Shown one piece after another: positions 35,790 to 45,300 of a stretch of 64,000 nt of DNA. The notes below the pieces were generated by a model that worked only from the letters and a program-made list of their open reading frames with translations, was not told where the DNA came from and made no database searches. This DNA is from Arenibacter algicola (GTDB lineage Bacteria > Bacteroidota > Bacteroidia > Flavobacteriales > Flavobacteriaceae), in contig NZ_JPOO01000003.1 of assembly GCF_000733925.1 (NCBI RefSeq), positions 1,116,001-1,180,000 on the forward strand. Reading direction: 5' to 3'. The stretch's first letter is position 1. The number at the start of each line of letters is the position of its first letter. The translations under genes were made by a program, and so were the position numbers.

Positions 35790-35806
35790 CCCATAAAATT
35801 TATGGG
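35790..35806 (+). other. Hairpin between crcB and glnK
   Basis: CCCATAA-AAT-TTATGGG perfect 7-bp stem, then GGCATTTTTATG. It may be a weak terminator for upstream transcription before the glnK promoter. The remaining 298-bp gap holds no supported gene. Confidence 0.4.
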
Positions 35807-35838
35807 GCATTTTTATGTAAAATGTAATTCTTACGCAT

Positions 35839-35865
35839 ATACCCCCCAAAAAATAGGGGGGGTAT
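35839..35865. promoter_or_regulatory. Inverted repeat at the glnK promoter (candidate nitrogen-control operator)
   Basis: ATACCCCCC-AAAAAATAG-GGGGGGTAT, a perfect 9-bp inverted repeat. It ends 12 bp before the -7 box and so covers the -33 region, where no TTG is found. A very similar sequence lies between glnN and glnA (57291-57314), the other nitrogen-assimilation genes here. Confidence 0.6.
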
Positions 35866-35877
35866 TAAATTAATATA

Positions 35878-35885
35878 TATTTTTG
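35878..35885 (+). promoter_or_regulatory. -7 box of the glnK-amtB operon
   Basis: TATTTTTG followed by TCT, 22 bp before the glnK ATG; the same octamer is used at glnA, glnN, purM and nusB. Confidence 0.55.
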
Positions 35886-35907
35886 TCTCATAAATAATAA
35901 ATCAATT

Positions 35908-36246
35908 ATGAAAAAAATCGAGGCAATTATTAGGAAGTCAAAATTTGATGACGTAAAAAAAGCGCTACATCAAATTGGAGTAAACTTTTTTAGTTACTGG
36001 GACGTAACTGGAGTCGGAAATGAAAAAGAAGGGCATGTCTATAGAGGCATTTCCTATAGCACATCCGACATTCAACGTAGGTATCTTTCCATTGTAATAT
36101 CGGACGATTTCTTGGAAACTACTGTAAACACCATTCTGGATACAGCATATTCAGGCAACGTAGGTGACGGTAAAATTTTCATTTCTGAAGTTTTGGAAGC
36201 TTATCGAATCAGAACAAAGGAAAGCGGAAAAGCAGGAATCAACTAA
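35908..36246 (+). CDS. glnK: P-II family nitrogen regulator
   Basis: 112 residues, the usual PII length. N-terminal KKIEAIIRKSKFDDVKKAL, T-loop with VYRGISYSTSDIQRR (Tyr50 aligns with the uridylylated Tyr51 of GlnB) and B-loop GNVGDGKIFISEV are visible. The T-loop lacks the DFLPK sequence that usually follows the tyrosine, so partner contacts may differ. PII binds ATP/ADP and 2-oxoglutarate and gates AmtB. It starts the glnK-amtB cluster behind the inverted-repeat promoter. Confidence 0.92.
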   Translation: MKKIEAIIRKSKFDDVKKALHQIGVNFFSYWDVTGVGNEKEGHVYRGISYSTSDIQRRYLSIVISDDFLETTVNTILDTAYSGNVGDGKIFISEVLEAYRIRTKESGKAGIN

Positions 36247-36277
36247 AAAATTTAAGAACCAACAAACAAATAACAAC

Positions 36278-37528
36278 ATGGACGTAGGATTATTTACAGC
36301 AAATAATGTTTGGATGATGATATGTACGGCTCTCGTATTCTTCATGCATTTAGGATTTTCTCTTTTGGAAATCGGACTAACCAGACAAAAAAACACAATT
36401 AACATTTTATTTAAGAACGTATTCATCATTTGTATAGGGTTGCTCCTATATTATATTGGAGGATTTAACCTTATGTATCCTGGTGATTTCAACGGTTATC
36501 TTGGTTTCGCAGGATTTGGCCTTGAAGCCCCAATTTTACCAGATGGTAGTTTGGACCTTACCTATAGTGAAGGATACACGTATTGGACAGATTTTCTTTT
36601 CCAAGCGATGTTTGCCGCAACAGCAGCAACCATAGTTTCCGGAGCAGTAGCAGAACGTATTAAGCTAGGTGGATTCATGATATTCACTATAATATACGTT
36701 GGTTTCGTTTATCCTATAGTAGGATCTTGGCAATGGGGCGGTGGATTCCTTTCCACTCTTGGTGGTGATGAAGGTGGTTTCCACGATTTCGCAGGATCTA
36801 CTTTGGTGCATTCCGTAGGGGGATGGGCAGCTTTGATTGCCATATACATATTAGGACCAAGGATTGGCAAGTTTGGCGAAGATGGAAAACCAAATGCAAT
36901 TCCAGGTCACAATATTCCTTTGGCAGCAGCTGGGGTACTTATTCTTTGGTTGGGCTGGTTCGGCTTTAACGGTGGATCAGTATTATCCGCGGATCCAGCT
37001 GGAACTTCAATAGTATTGGTTACTACTTGTTTGGCTGCAGCCGCAGGTGGAATAGGGTCTTTTATATTCTCTACCATTCTTTACAAAAACTATGACGTTA
37101 CCATGATGTTGAACGGTATCTTGGGTGGTTTGGTAGGAATTACTGCCGGAGCCGACCTAATGTCTCCCTTTGAATCCATTGTTATTGGACTAATTGCCGG
37201 TGTAGTTATTGTATTAGGTGTTGCCCTAATAGACAAATTGAAACTGGACGATCCTGTTGGAGCAGTTGCAGTACACTTAATCTGTGGTATCTGGGGTACT
37301 TTGGCCGTAGGGATCTTCGGAGTTAAGGCTGGTGTAACACAATTTTTATATCAATTAACAGGAGTAGCTTCTGCAGGTGTTTTCTGTTGCCTAACAGCAT
37401 TTATCATTCTTTTCGCTATCAAGAAAACTTCTGGAATAAGAGTTTCCAAAGACGAAGAATTGGAAGGATTGGATATACATGAGCACGGAATGGATGCTTA
37501 TGCCGACTTCAGAATGAACCAACACTAA
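36278..37528 (+). CDS. amtB: Ammonium transporter AmtB
   Basis: 416 residues from the ATG at 36278 (a longer frame from 36164 runs inside glnK and is rejected). Eleven helices expected. The substrate Asp and first pore His are in HDFAGSTLVHSVGGWAAL and the second pore His in VAVHLICGIWGTLAVG. It conducts ammonium/ammonia when nitrogen is scarce and is blocked by GlnK, whose gene lies 31 bp upstream. Confidence 0.96.
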   Translation: MDVGLFTANNVWMMICTALVFFMHLGFSLLEIGLTRQKNTINILFKNVFIICIGLLLYYIGGFNLMYPGDFNGYLGFAGFGLEAPILPDGSLDLTYSEGYTYWTDFLFQAMFAATAATIVSGAVAERIKLGGFMIFTIIYVGFVYPIVGSWQWGGGFLSTLGGDEGGFHDFAGSTLVHSVGGWAALIAIYILGPRIGKFGEDGKPNAIPGHNIPLAAAGVLILWLGWFGFNGGSVLSADPAGTSIVLVTTCLAAAAGGIGSFIFSTILYKNYDVTMMLNGILGGLVGITAGADLMSPFESIVIGLIAGVVIVLGVALIDKLKLDDPVGAVAVHLICGIWGTLAVGIFGVKAGVTQFLYQLTGVASAGVFCCLTAFIILFAIKKTSGIRVSKDEELEGLDIHEHGMDAYADFRMNQH

Positions 37529-37542
37529 TATATACAAAAGGT

Positions 37543-37570
37543 AACGGAGCGTTTTGCAGAACGCTCCGTT
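37543..37570 (+). terminator. Hairpin between amtB and the porin gene
   Basis: AACGGAGCGTT pairs perfectly with AACGCTCCGTT (11 bp, 6-base loop). The following tract is TATAACCCTTTTT, so termination may be partial, allowing graded porin expression. Confidence 0.65.
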
Positions 37571-37640
37571 TATAACCCTTTTTCAATACAACAACTCAAT
37601 AATAAGCTAACATCCTTAAAAGGATATAAACAATTGAATT

Positions 37641-38705
37641 ATGAAAACGATTATTTATACAAAATACGTAAAAAATTTACTATTACTTGCATTTGCCCTT
37701 GCCTCAACAGCAACTTTCGCTCAGGAAGAGGAGGAAGCCAAGAAATTTAGCCTAAGCGGAAGTGTGGATGCCTACTACAGAACCAACTTGAATGGTGACA
37801 ATGGTTTTGACGATGGCTCTGGTTTACCTAATGCGGCCCCAGGATCTTCATTTGCCAACTTACCTGGTTTTGCCCTAGGGATGGCCAATGTAATAGCGGC
37901 TTACGAAGGAGAGGATGTTGGGTTTGTAGCAGACCTTGTTTTTGGACCTAGAGGTACAGATGCTATTTTTGCTTCTCCTCTATATTCAGCTACCGGAAAC
38001 ATTGTAAATCAACTGTATGTATACTGGAATTTAAGCGAATCGGTTAAATTGACATTTGGTAACTTCAACACCTTCTTAGGTTACGAAGTAATATCTCCAG
38101 TTGCCAATTTTAACTATAGTACTTCTTACTTGTTTTCTTATGGTCCTTTCTCACATACTGGTTTGAAGGCAGACTTTACCCTATCTGATGACTTTAGCTT
38201 AATGTTGGCCATCATGAACCCAACCGATCAAACAGAATTGAATCCTACCGAGAAATATGCTTTCGGTGCCCAATTGGGATATAGCGGTCAATTCCTGAAC
38301 TTCCTTGCTGATGACGGAGCATTTGAGATTGACTTCACAGGTGGATTTGATTTGTCTGATGAGTTCTTCTTGGGAATAAATGCAGCACTTTACGATAATG
38401 ATGATATTGGTTTTGCCGGTGTAGCCCTTTATCCACAATACGCTACTTCTGACAACTTTACCTTGGGATTAAGAGGTGAATATTTCACAGAAACAGGAGA
38501 CTATGGTGCAATTGGAACTGGAGTTGAAGATTCCAGTGTTTTTGCCGTAACACTTACAGGTAGTGCCACAATAGGCAATTTAATAATCAAGCCTGAATTG
38601 CGGTTGGATAGCGCATCAGATGACTCCTTTAGTTTTCTAGATTCGGATCTGGCCCCACAAAAGAGTTTATCCTCATTTGTACTAGCAGCCGTTTACTCTT
38701 TCTAA
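37641..38705 (+). CDS. Outer-membrane beta-barrel porin (BBP2-like)
   Basis: 354 residues. The signal peptide ends at TATFAQ, then an acidic stretch and a barrel with alternating strands: GSVDAYYRTNLNG, VYWNLSESVKLTFGNF, GYEVISPVANFNYS, VLAAVYSF at the end with the terminal aromatic Phe. It resembles putative porin family BBP2 (PF07642), for which specificity is unknown. Placement behind amtB suggests uptake of a nitrogen source across the outer membrane (inference). Confidence 0.82.
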   Translation: MKTIIYTKYVKNLLLLAFALASTATFAQEEEEAKKFSLSGSVDAYYRTNLNGDNGFDDGSGLPNAAPGSSFANLPGFALGMANVIAAYEGEDVGFVADLVFGPRGTDAIFASPLYSATGNIVNQLYVYWNLSESVKLTFGNFNTFLGYEVISPVANFNYSTSYLFSYGPFSHTGLKADFTLSDDFSLMLAIMNPTDQTELNPTEKYAFGAQLGYSGQFLNFLADDGAFEIDFTGGFDLSDEFFLGINAALYDNDDIGFAGVALYPQYATSDNFTLGLRGEYFTETGDYGAIGTGVEDSSVFAVTLTGSATIGNLIIKPELRLDSASDDSFSFLDSDLAPQKSLSSFVLAAVYSF

Positions 38706-38725
38706 ATAAATTGAGTTTATTATTT

Positions 38726-38760
38726 ATAGCCCCGCTTAAAGCGGGGCTTTTTATTTTTAT
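38726..38760. terminator. Bidirectional terminator after the porin gene
   Basis: AGCCCCGC-TTAAA-GCGGGGCT stem followed by TTTTTATTTTT; shared with the convergent DUF1684 gene. Confidence 0.88.
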
Positions 38761-39398
38761 CCCTTTTTAAATGCCTTTACCCCTGCCGCAATCTCAATAT
38801 CGAGCCTATTCTGCTTGGGTACCAAAGGACATGAGTATTTTGGATTATAAGCACAGTATGGATTATAGGCCTTATTAAAATCCAAAAGAATTGTATCTCC
38901 CTTAGGAATGGTCAAATCCAAATATCTACCCCCACCATAAGTTTCCTCCCCATTGGTAAGGTCTGCAAAAGGCAAAAACAAATAATCCCTATATTTCTCC
39001 TGCTGCATCAATTCCTGATTTTGATAAACTTCCAATTTATGGGTACTTCCTTTTAGACTAAAAGTTATTATTCCAAAAACAACCTCTTCCGATTGTCTTT
39101 CTGTAGTGGTCGGCATCATAAAAGGTAAAGCCTCAGGCGTCCGTGTGAATTTCGCATTGATCCTATAGCTGGTATCCGGCTCAAAAAAATCCAAAGTTGT
39201 AAAATCCTTTCTAAACCTATCCGGCAAGGGCGAGGTTTCAGGATCCTTGAATTCCTCGTTCATTTTTTTCTGAAATTGCATAATATCCTCCAAGGCTCCG
39301 GACACATGTTCCTCCGTATTGTTCTGCTCCTGATCATGGTACCTTTTTTCCTTACAACTCAATGATAACAAGCATAAAACCAAAAATAACTGCTTCAT
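38757..39398 (-). CDS. DUF1684 lipoprotein
   Basis: 213 residues from the ATG at 39398, preceded by an AAGGGAA ribosome site; an upstream in-frame start would bury the signal peptide. Lipobox LSLSC. The DUF1684 core has YGGGRYLDLTIP, LDFNKAYNPYCAYNPKYSCP, the family's characteristic NPYCxY region. Function unknown. It converges on the porin gene. Confidence 0.85.
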   Translation of the reverse strand: MKQLFLVLCLLSLSCKEKRYHDQEQNNTEEHVSGALEDIMQFQKKMNEEFKDPETSPLPDRFRKDFTTLDFFEPDTSYRINAKFTRTPEALPFMMPTTTERQSEEVVFGIITFSLKGSTHKLEVYQNQELMQQEKYRDYLFLPFADLTNGEETYGGGRYLDLTIPKGDTILLDFNKAYNPYCAYNPKYSCPLVPKQNRLDIEIAAGVKAFKKG

Positions 39399-39655
39399 TT
39401 CCCTTCTTTTGGCATAAAAATACAACATCCATTTTTCCAAATAAAAGAATTTTGCATACCAAACCTACCCGAAACCAATTTATGAAGTAAATCCGAAACT
39501 ATTAAGAGAAGTTTTTTGATGAAAAAAATTTATTTATGAAAATAAGTACCCTTGAACTTTTCCGCTTCCCTGAAACCGGAATTAAATACGTGATGAGAAA
39601 TAACACTAGAGATCAACAATCTTCAGCAAGCAGGAATTCACTCCAATACAGCAAC

Positions 39656-41068
39656 TTATTCTTCAATGGTTTCGTAACGGGCATCTTTTAAGTATTTGGC
39701 CACAATATCATTGAATTCAGGTGTTATACGCAGCAAAGCTGTGTTTTCCAAACTATATAATTCAGCCTTGTCCGTATATCCTTTCTTCAATAATTCCTCC
39801 AAATAAAAGAGGGAGGTTCCGTAATCCTCCATTTTAGCACTATTGGATATTATTTTAAGGTAATAACTATGGTCTGTGGGATCCGTTATCGTTTTTAACA
39901 TCCAAAGTAGACTTAGAACTTCTTGATCTACCTGATTTCCGGAATTTACTATATCAATATTATCCTCAATTAAGGCATTAACATAACCCAAAAGGCGTTT
40001 GCCCATTTCTCTTTCCGCTTCTATTTTACTGTTATCGTATTTCTTTAATTCGCCCATCTGGTAAATCCACCAACCCAAATTATTATAATTATAGGTAGCT
40101 AAATCCTCCTCCAAATAGTATACATAATCCTCCTTAATAAATGACTCCTTTAACAAGGTGTTGTTCTCATTGCGTGTCATGGTTTTAAAAAGTTTATTCT
40201 TTTTAAGCTCACGCTTTATTCTCTTAAGGGAATCACCATCTTTTAAAACCCTATAAACAGACATTACTTCGTCCAACAAATTATCGGCCTGAATTAATCT
40301 GTTGGATTCGATCAAGAGATTTATTTCCTCCATATTTTGGGCATAAGTATCATTTATATAAGCTTCATCTTTCTCGGATTGACCCTTGGCCATGGCCGAC
40401 AAATTAAAAATTTCCAAGGCCTTCCCTAGGTATTGGGTATTGGGCCATTCATGCCCCCCGTTAAACACCAGTAATTGATTAGGAAATTTTAAGCGACCCA
40501 TAATGGATTTCCCCGCCAACATTTCCGGATAAGCATAATCTTCCTTTCCTACGATTCCTATAAAATGAAATAAATTGTTTGTATCCAATATGTCCATATT
40601 GGGATATACGGAACCACAGGAAATTACTCCGGATATACCTTTTACAAAAATGGGCAGTACAGATGCAAATCTGGCACCACTATCAAAGCCAGCACTATAG
40701 ATTCTGTTCTTTTGAACTGGTAATATCTTGATGATATCATTGAACATCCTTCCGGTTATCAGTATATTCTGGGATGTGGTCAAAGCGTCGTTTACATTGT
40801 TAGATGCCGCCAGTATATACCCTTGCTTTTCCGCGGCCCCTATAAACATACGAATAGCTTGCCTACCTCTACCTTCCATATCAAAAACGAAAAGGATGGG
40901 CCAATTTTTATCCATTTCAAAGCTGGTAGGAATATAAAGTGAAAAATTTTCGGATATGGAGTCCTTTACAGCAATTGAATCGATTACGACACCTTTTTTC
41001 AAGGTCATCTGTTGCGAATTACCCAAAAAACCGGCCCCAAGAAACAGAAATAATATAATTTTTTTCAT
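39656..41068 (-). CDS. Secreted alpha/beta-hydrolase-like protein with altered nucleophile elbow and helical C-terminus
   Basis: 470 residues. Signal peptide to NSQQ. Residues about 40-230 form an alpha/beta-hydrolase fold like PHB-depolymerase/esterase-type proteins (WPILFVFDMEGRG, GGHEWPN with the His). The nucleophile elbow is SAGFDSGARFAS, where relatives usually have GFSGGAR: the serine position is Asp, so classic esterase activity is doubtful. About 235-470 is helical, probably TPR-like. Function not recognised. Confidence 0.7.
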   Translation of the reverse strand: MKKIILFLFLGAGFLGNSQQMTLKKGVVIDSIAVKDSISENFSLYIPTSFEMDKNWPILFVFDMEGRGRQAIRMFIGAAEKQGYILAASNNVNDALTTSQNILITGRMFNDIIKILPVQKNRIYSAGFDSGARFASVLPIFVKGISGVISCGSVYPNMDILDTNNLFHFIGIVGKEDYAYPEMLAGKSIMGRLKFPNQLLVFNGGHEWPNTQYLGKALEIFNLSAMAKGQSEKDEAYINDTYAQNMEEINLLIESNRLIQADNLLDEVMSVYRVLKDGDSLKRIKRELKKNKLFKTMTRNENNTLLKESFIKEDYVYYLEEDLATYNYNNLGWWIYQMGELKKYDNSKIEAEREMGKRLLGYVNALIEDNIDIVNSGNQVDQEVLSLLWMLKTITDPTDHSYYLKIISNSAKMEDYGTSLFYLEELLKKGYTDKAELYSLENTALLRITPEFNDIVAKYLKDARYETIEE

Positions 41069-41274
41069 AGAATTATTGTCATCAAATATCTAGCCAAATT
41101 AAAATAATATTCCGGCCATTACGAAACACCATAGGAACTTACAACAGTTGTCCTTGAAAAAAACTGCCAGCACATTACCCCTAAGCCTTAAAATACATTA
41201 AATTAAATATTTAAAATATAGCACCAAAGCCTCTAACCCCATTTAATTTTAATTTCCTTATTGGATAGCTACTG

Positions 41275-41727
41275 TTAAACCTCTCTTTTTTTAATGGGCG
41301 CGTTAGACACTACATCGGATAGAATAATGTGGGTACGCGTCTCTCCATATTGTATAAGCTTATCTATAAATTTTTCCAAATGAAATTGATCCTTTAGGAC
41401 CACCAACATTATAATGTTTTCATTACCGGTAATCCTATAACAATTAACAACTTCTTCATAGGTGTTTACAATTTCCAAAAAAGGTCTTAACTTCCCCATA
41501 AAGGCACGCAGCGTAATTATAGCTTTTAATTGATAACCTGTATGCGAATGGGATACCACCGCTTTGTAACCGGAAATAACCCCAAGGTCTTCCATTTTCT
41601 TCACCCTTTCGGCAACCGCAGGTGGCGTTAAGCCTACTTTCCTGCCAATATTGGCAAAAGATTCCCGGGCATTTTCCTGAAGTAATTTTAAAATCTTCCA
41701 ATTAAGGACATCTATCTTTGTATTCAA
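41275..41727 (-). CDS. Lrp/AsnC family transcriptional regulator
   Basis: About 150 residues. N-terminal HTH (IDVLNWKILKLLQENARESF, KVGLTPPAVAERVKKMEDLG), then the RAM ligand domain (CYRITGNENIIMLVVL). I chose the TTG at 41727 because a TAATTTTG -7 box (41740-41747) covers the upstream TTG at 41742. Ligand is probably an amino acid. Divergent from the 41846 gene across an 11-bp inverted repeat. Confidence 0.88.
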   Translation of the reverse strand: MNTKIDVLNWKILKLLQENARESFANIGRKVGLTPPAVAERVKKMEDLGVISGYKAVVSHSHTGYQLKAIITLRAFMGKLRPFLEIVNTYEEVVNCYRITGNENIIMLVVLKDQFHLEKFIDKLIQYGETRTHIILSDVVSNAPIKKREV

Positions 41728-41739
41728 AATAAAATGGAT

Positions 41740-41747
41740 CAAAATTA
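41740..41747 (-). promoter_or_regulatory. -7 box of the lrp-like gene
   Basis: TAATTTTG on the minus strand. It decides the start: translation cannot begin at the TTG inside it. Confidence 0.45.
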
Positions 41748-41780
41748 TTAACTTTCAATAGCTAAATTACAATTTTACTT

Positions 41781-41828
41781 TGTTATATAAACTCTAATTT
41801 GCTAATTTCGACGTAATTTTATATAACA
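41781..41828. promoter_or_regulatory. Long inverted repeat between the Lrp gene and the divergent gene
   Basis: TGTTATATAAA (41781-41791) and TTTATATAACA (41818-41828) are perfect complements, centres 37 bp apart. A partial third copy, TTGTTATAG, lies at 41833-41841. Spacing of about 3.5 turns suits an Lrp octamer; autoregulation is inference. Confidence 0.5.
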
Positions 41829-41845
41829 GAAGTTGTTATAGAAAA

Positions 41846-42238
41846 ATGCCTTACAAAAACTTAAGTACGATTCCGATTTATCGCAAATCCTTGGATCTTT
41901 TACAGATGAGCAGGGAAATTGCTTCGTACCTATCCTACAACAAGGATCTGCTAAAGTTATACCAATCCAACAGTCATAGGGATATAATGGTAGATTCCCT
42001 TTTAACCGATTCCATTTTAATTCCTCAACAAATTGAAGCAGCCGAACGTTCCGAATGTTATGCTGCCCGAATGAGAAGCGCTACCTTTATCAATGTTATC
42101 ATAAGAAATATAAGTTCTTATTGTACCGGTTTGGAAAAGGATGGGGTAAAGGAAAAGGAATACTTAAATCTTTTGAGGAGCGAAATTAAAAGTTTCAGAA
42201 GATTGTACAAAGTTTGGAGACGATCTATTCGAAGCTAA
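41846..42238 (+). CDS. Four-helix-bundle-like protein of unknown function
   Basis: 130 residues, all-helical and basic. The layout (PIYRKSLDLLQMSREIAS ... IPQQIEAAERSE ...) recalls the four-helix-bundle/23S IVP-like family, but the usual SIxSNIAEG motif is replaced by IPQQIEAAERS. No membrane segment. Divergent from the Lrp-like regulator, so it may be its target. The assignment is tentative. Confidence 0.6.
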   Translation: MPYKNLSTIPIYRKSLDLLQMSREIASYLSYNKDLLKLYQSNSHRDIMVDSLLTDSILIPQQIEAAERSECYAARMRSATFINVIIRNISSYCTGLEKDGVKEKEYLNLLRSEIKSFRRLYKVWRRSIRS

Positions 42239-42338
42239 ACCTTGCCTACTACCACTTCCTATTTTTATAAGTGTCTTATTACTTACACGCAGCTATATTA
42301 AGAATGGCCTCATTGGAATTAAAGCTATATCCTCTCAA

Positions 42339-45300
42339 CTACATATTTCTCCTGTACTGACCCCCTACCGCAAACAAGGCATCTGTAATTTGTCCAAGGG
42401 AACAGAACTTGGTAACCTCCATCAACTTTTCAAAAATATTCCCGTTTTTAACCGCTATTTCCTGCAATTCCTTTAATTGGGTCTCGGCAGTTACCCCCAT
42501 CATAGCATGTAAGTTTTCCAAGGTGCCAATCTGGGCCTGTTTTTCGGACTCTGTTGCCCGGATCACTTCTGCAGGCATAATTGTTGGCGACCCTTTGGAG
42601 CTTAGAAAAGTATTTACCCCTATAATAGGAAGTTCCCCGTTGTGCTTTAGCGTCTCATAGTAAAGGCTTTCCTCCTGAATTTTGGATCTCTGATACATTG
42701 TTTCCATGGCCCCCAGTACACCCCCTCGTTCAGTAATACGATCAAATTCCAATAAGACGGCCTCCTCTACCAGATCTGTCAATTCCTCAATTATAAAGGA
42801 ACCCTGCAAAGGATTTTCGTTTTTGGCCAAGCCCAATTCCTTGTTGATGATCAATTGAATTGCCATGGCCCTGCGAACAGACTCCTCTGTTGGAGTGGTT
42901 ATTGCCTCATCATAGGCATTGGTATGCAAAGAATTACAGTTGTCATAGATGGCATAGAGTGCCTGTAAGGTAGTGCGGATATCATTAAAATCTATTTCTT
43001 GGGCATGCAAGCTCCTCCCCGAAGTTTGGATATGGTACTTTAACATCTGCGCCCTGGAGTCTGCTCCATACTTAAGATGCATTGCCTTTGCCCATATACG
43101 ACGTGCAACCCTACCAATTACAGCATATTCCGGGTCTATCCCATTTGAAAAGAAAAAGGATAGGTTGGGACCAAATTTATTGATGTCCATCCCCCTACTT
43201 AAATAATACTCCACATAGGTAAAACCGTTGGAGAGTGTAAATGCCAATTGGGTAATTGGATTGGCCCCCGCCTCTGCAATATGATACCCGGAAATGGAAA
43301 CCGAATAAAAATTACGTACTGAGTGCTGAATAAAATATTCCTGCACATCCCCCATTAATCGCAGGGCAAATTCCGTTGAAAAAATACAGGTATTTTGAGC
43401 CTGATCTTCCTTTAAGATATCTGCTTGCACCGTACCTCTTATCGTATTAAGGGTCTTCTTTTTAATTTCGGTATACACATTTTGAGGCAAGACCTGATCA
43501 CCAGTAATACCCAATAGCATTAATCCCAACCCTTCATTACCCTCTGGCAATTCCCCTTGGTATTTTGGCCTAGGCAAACCTTTTTCCCTATACAAGGCAG
43601 CTATTTTCCCTTCTACCTCATTTTCCAACCCATTTTTCAAAATATATTTCTCACAATTCTGATCAATGGCGGTATTTATAAAATAACCCAACAACATGGG
43701 CGCAGGACCATTGATGGTCATACTAACAGAGGTTGCGGGACTGCATAGGTCAAATCCTGAATACAACTTTTTAGCGTCGTCCAAACAGCAGATGGAAACT
43801 CCTGCATTGCCTATTTTTCCGTATATATCAGGTCTAAAATCCGGATCCTGTCCATACAGGGTTACCGAATCAAATGCAGTGGATAAGCGCTTGGCAGGCA
43901 ATCCCAAACTAACATAATGAAAACGCCTGTTTGTCCGTTCAGGACCACCTTCACCGGCAAACATTCTTGTAGGATCTTCCTCTGTTCTCTTAAAAGGATA
44001 CAGTCCGGCCGTATAAGGAAATTCCCCAGGTACATTTTCCTGGAGTATCCAACCCAAAATATCGCCCCATGCCTTATATTTTGGAAGTGCCACTTTTGGA
44101 ATATCGGTTTGGGCCAATGATTTTGTATGGGTTTCCAATTTTATCTCCTTCCCCCTTACCTTATAACTAAAGATTGGAGTTCTGTACTGTTGAATCTTTT
44201 TTTCCCAATTCAGGATCAATTCCCAATTATGGGAATCCAAACCCATTTTTATTTCATCGAACTCTTTAAACAGGAGCCCTAATAATTGTTTTTTGTCCTC
44301 GGATAGGGACAACTCCAAAATTGCTTCTGTATTTAATCCTTCTTTTAGCAAAAATGAATTAAAATCTCCCTCGACATCCACCTTGGAAATGGCTTGAATG
44401 GTCTTAAAAATACCATATAACTTTTGGGCCAACTCGGCTTGTTTAAGGACCTTTTTATCATAGGCACGATTGCCATCGGCTATTTCAGACAAATAACGTG
44501 TGCGAGGAGGGGGAATTATATAAACCTTCTCTTCATCGCCATTTCCAACTTGGAATTGGGAATTTAGGGCTGTTCCTGTTTTTGAAACCAATTTATCCAT
44601 TACGGACTTATACAAACGATTCATGCCATGATCATTGAACTGTGAAGCTATGGTCCCGAAAATAGGCAGTTCATCGTGATTGGCCTCCCAAAGTCCATGA
44701 TTGCGTACATATTGCTTTTTTACATCCCTTAGAGCGTCCAGAGCCCCTCTTTTATCGAACTTATTAATGGCAACAATATCCGCAAAATCCAACATATCTA
44801 TTTTTTCCAACTGGGTGGCAGCCCCAAATTCGGGCGTCATAACATATAAGGAAACATCACAATGTTCAATTATCTCCGTATCGGACTGACCGATGCCTGA
44901 AGTCTCCAAAATAATCAAATGGAATCCTGCCACTTTTAGGACCTGAATGGCCTCGTCCACATGTTTGGATAATGCCAAATTCGACTGTCTGGTAGCAAGC
45001 GATCTCATATAGACCCGAGAATCGTTAATGGCGTTCATCCGAATACGATCTCCCAACAAAGCACCTCCGGTTTTCCTTTTGGACGGATCAACAGAGATGA
45101 TTCCGATGGTCTTATCAGGAAAATCCAACAAAAATCTTCTTACCAATTCATCTACCAAACTCGATTTTCCCGCGCCTCCTGTCCCTGTTACACCCAGTAC
45201 GGGCACAGCACTTTTGGATATTGACAAACCAGAAAAAACCTTTACAAAGTCCTCATGTCTATTTTCGGCCAAGGTAATAAGTCGTGCTATGGCATTTACA

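Noticed and set aside
36164..36277. N-terminal extension of amtB
   Set aside because: It lies inside glnK in another frame; AmtB proteins begin near the ATG at 36278.
39538..39690. 51-codon plus-strand frame
   Set aside because: Overlaps the hydrolase gene end and shows no family or membrane pattern.
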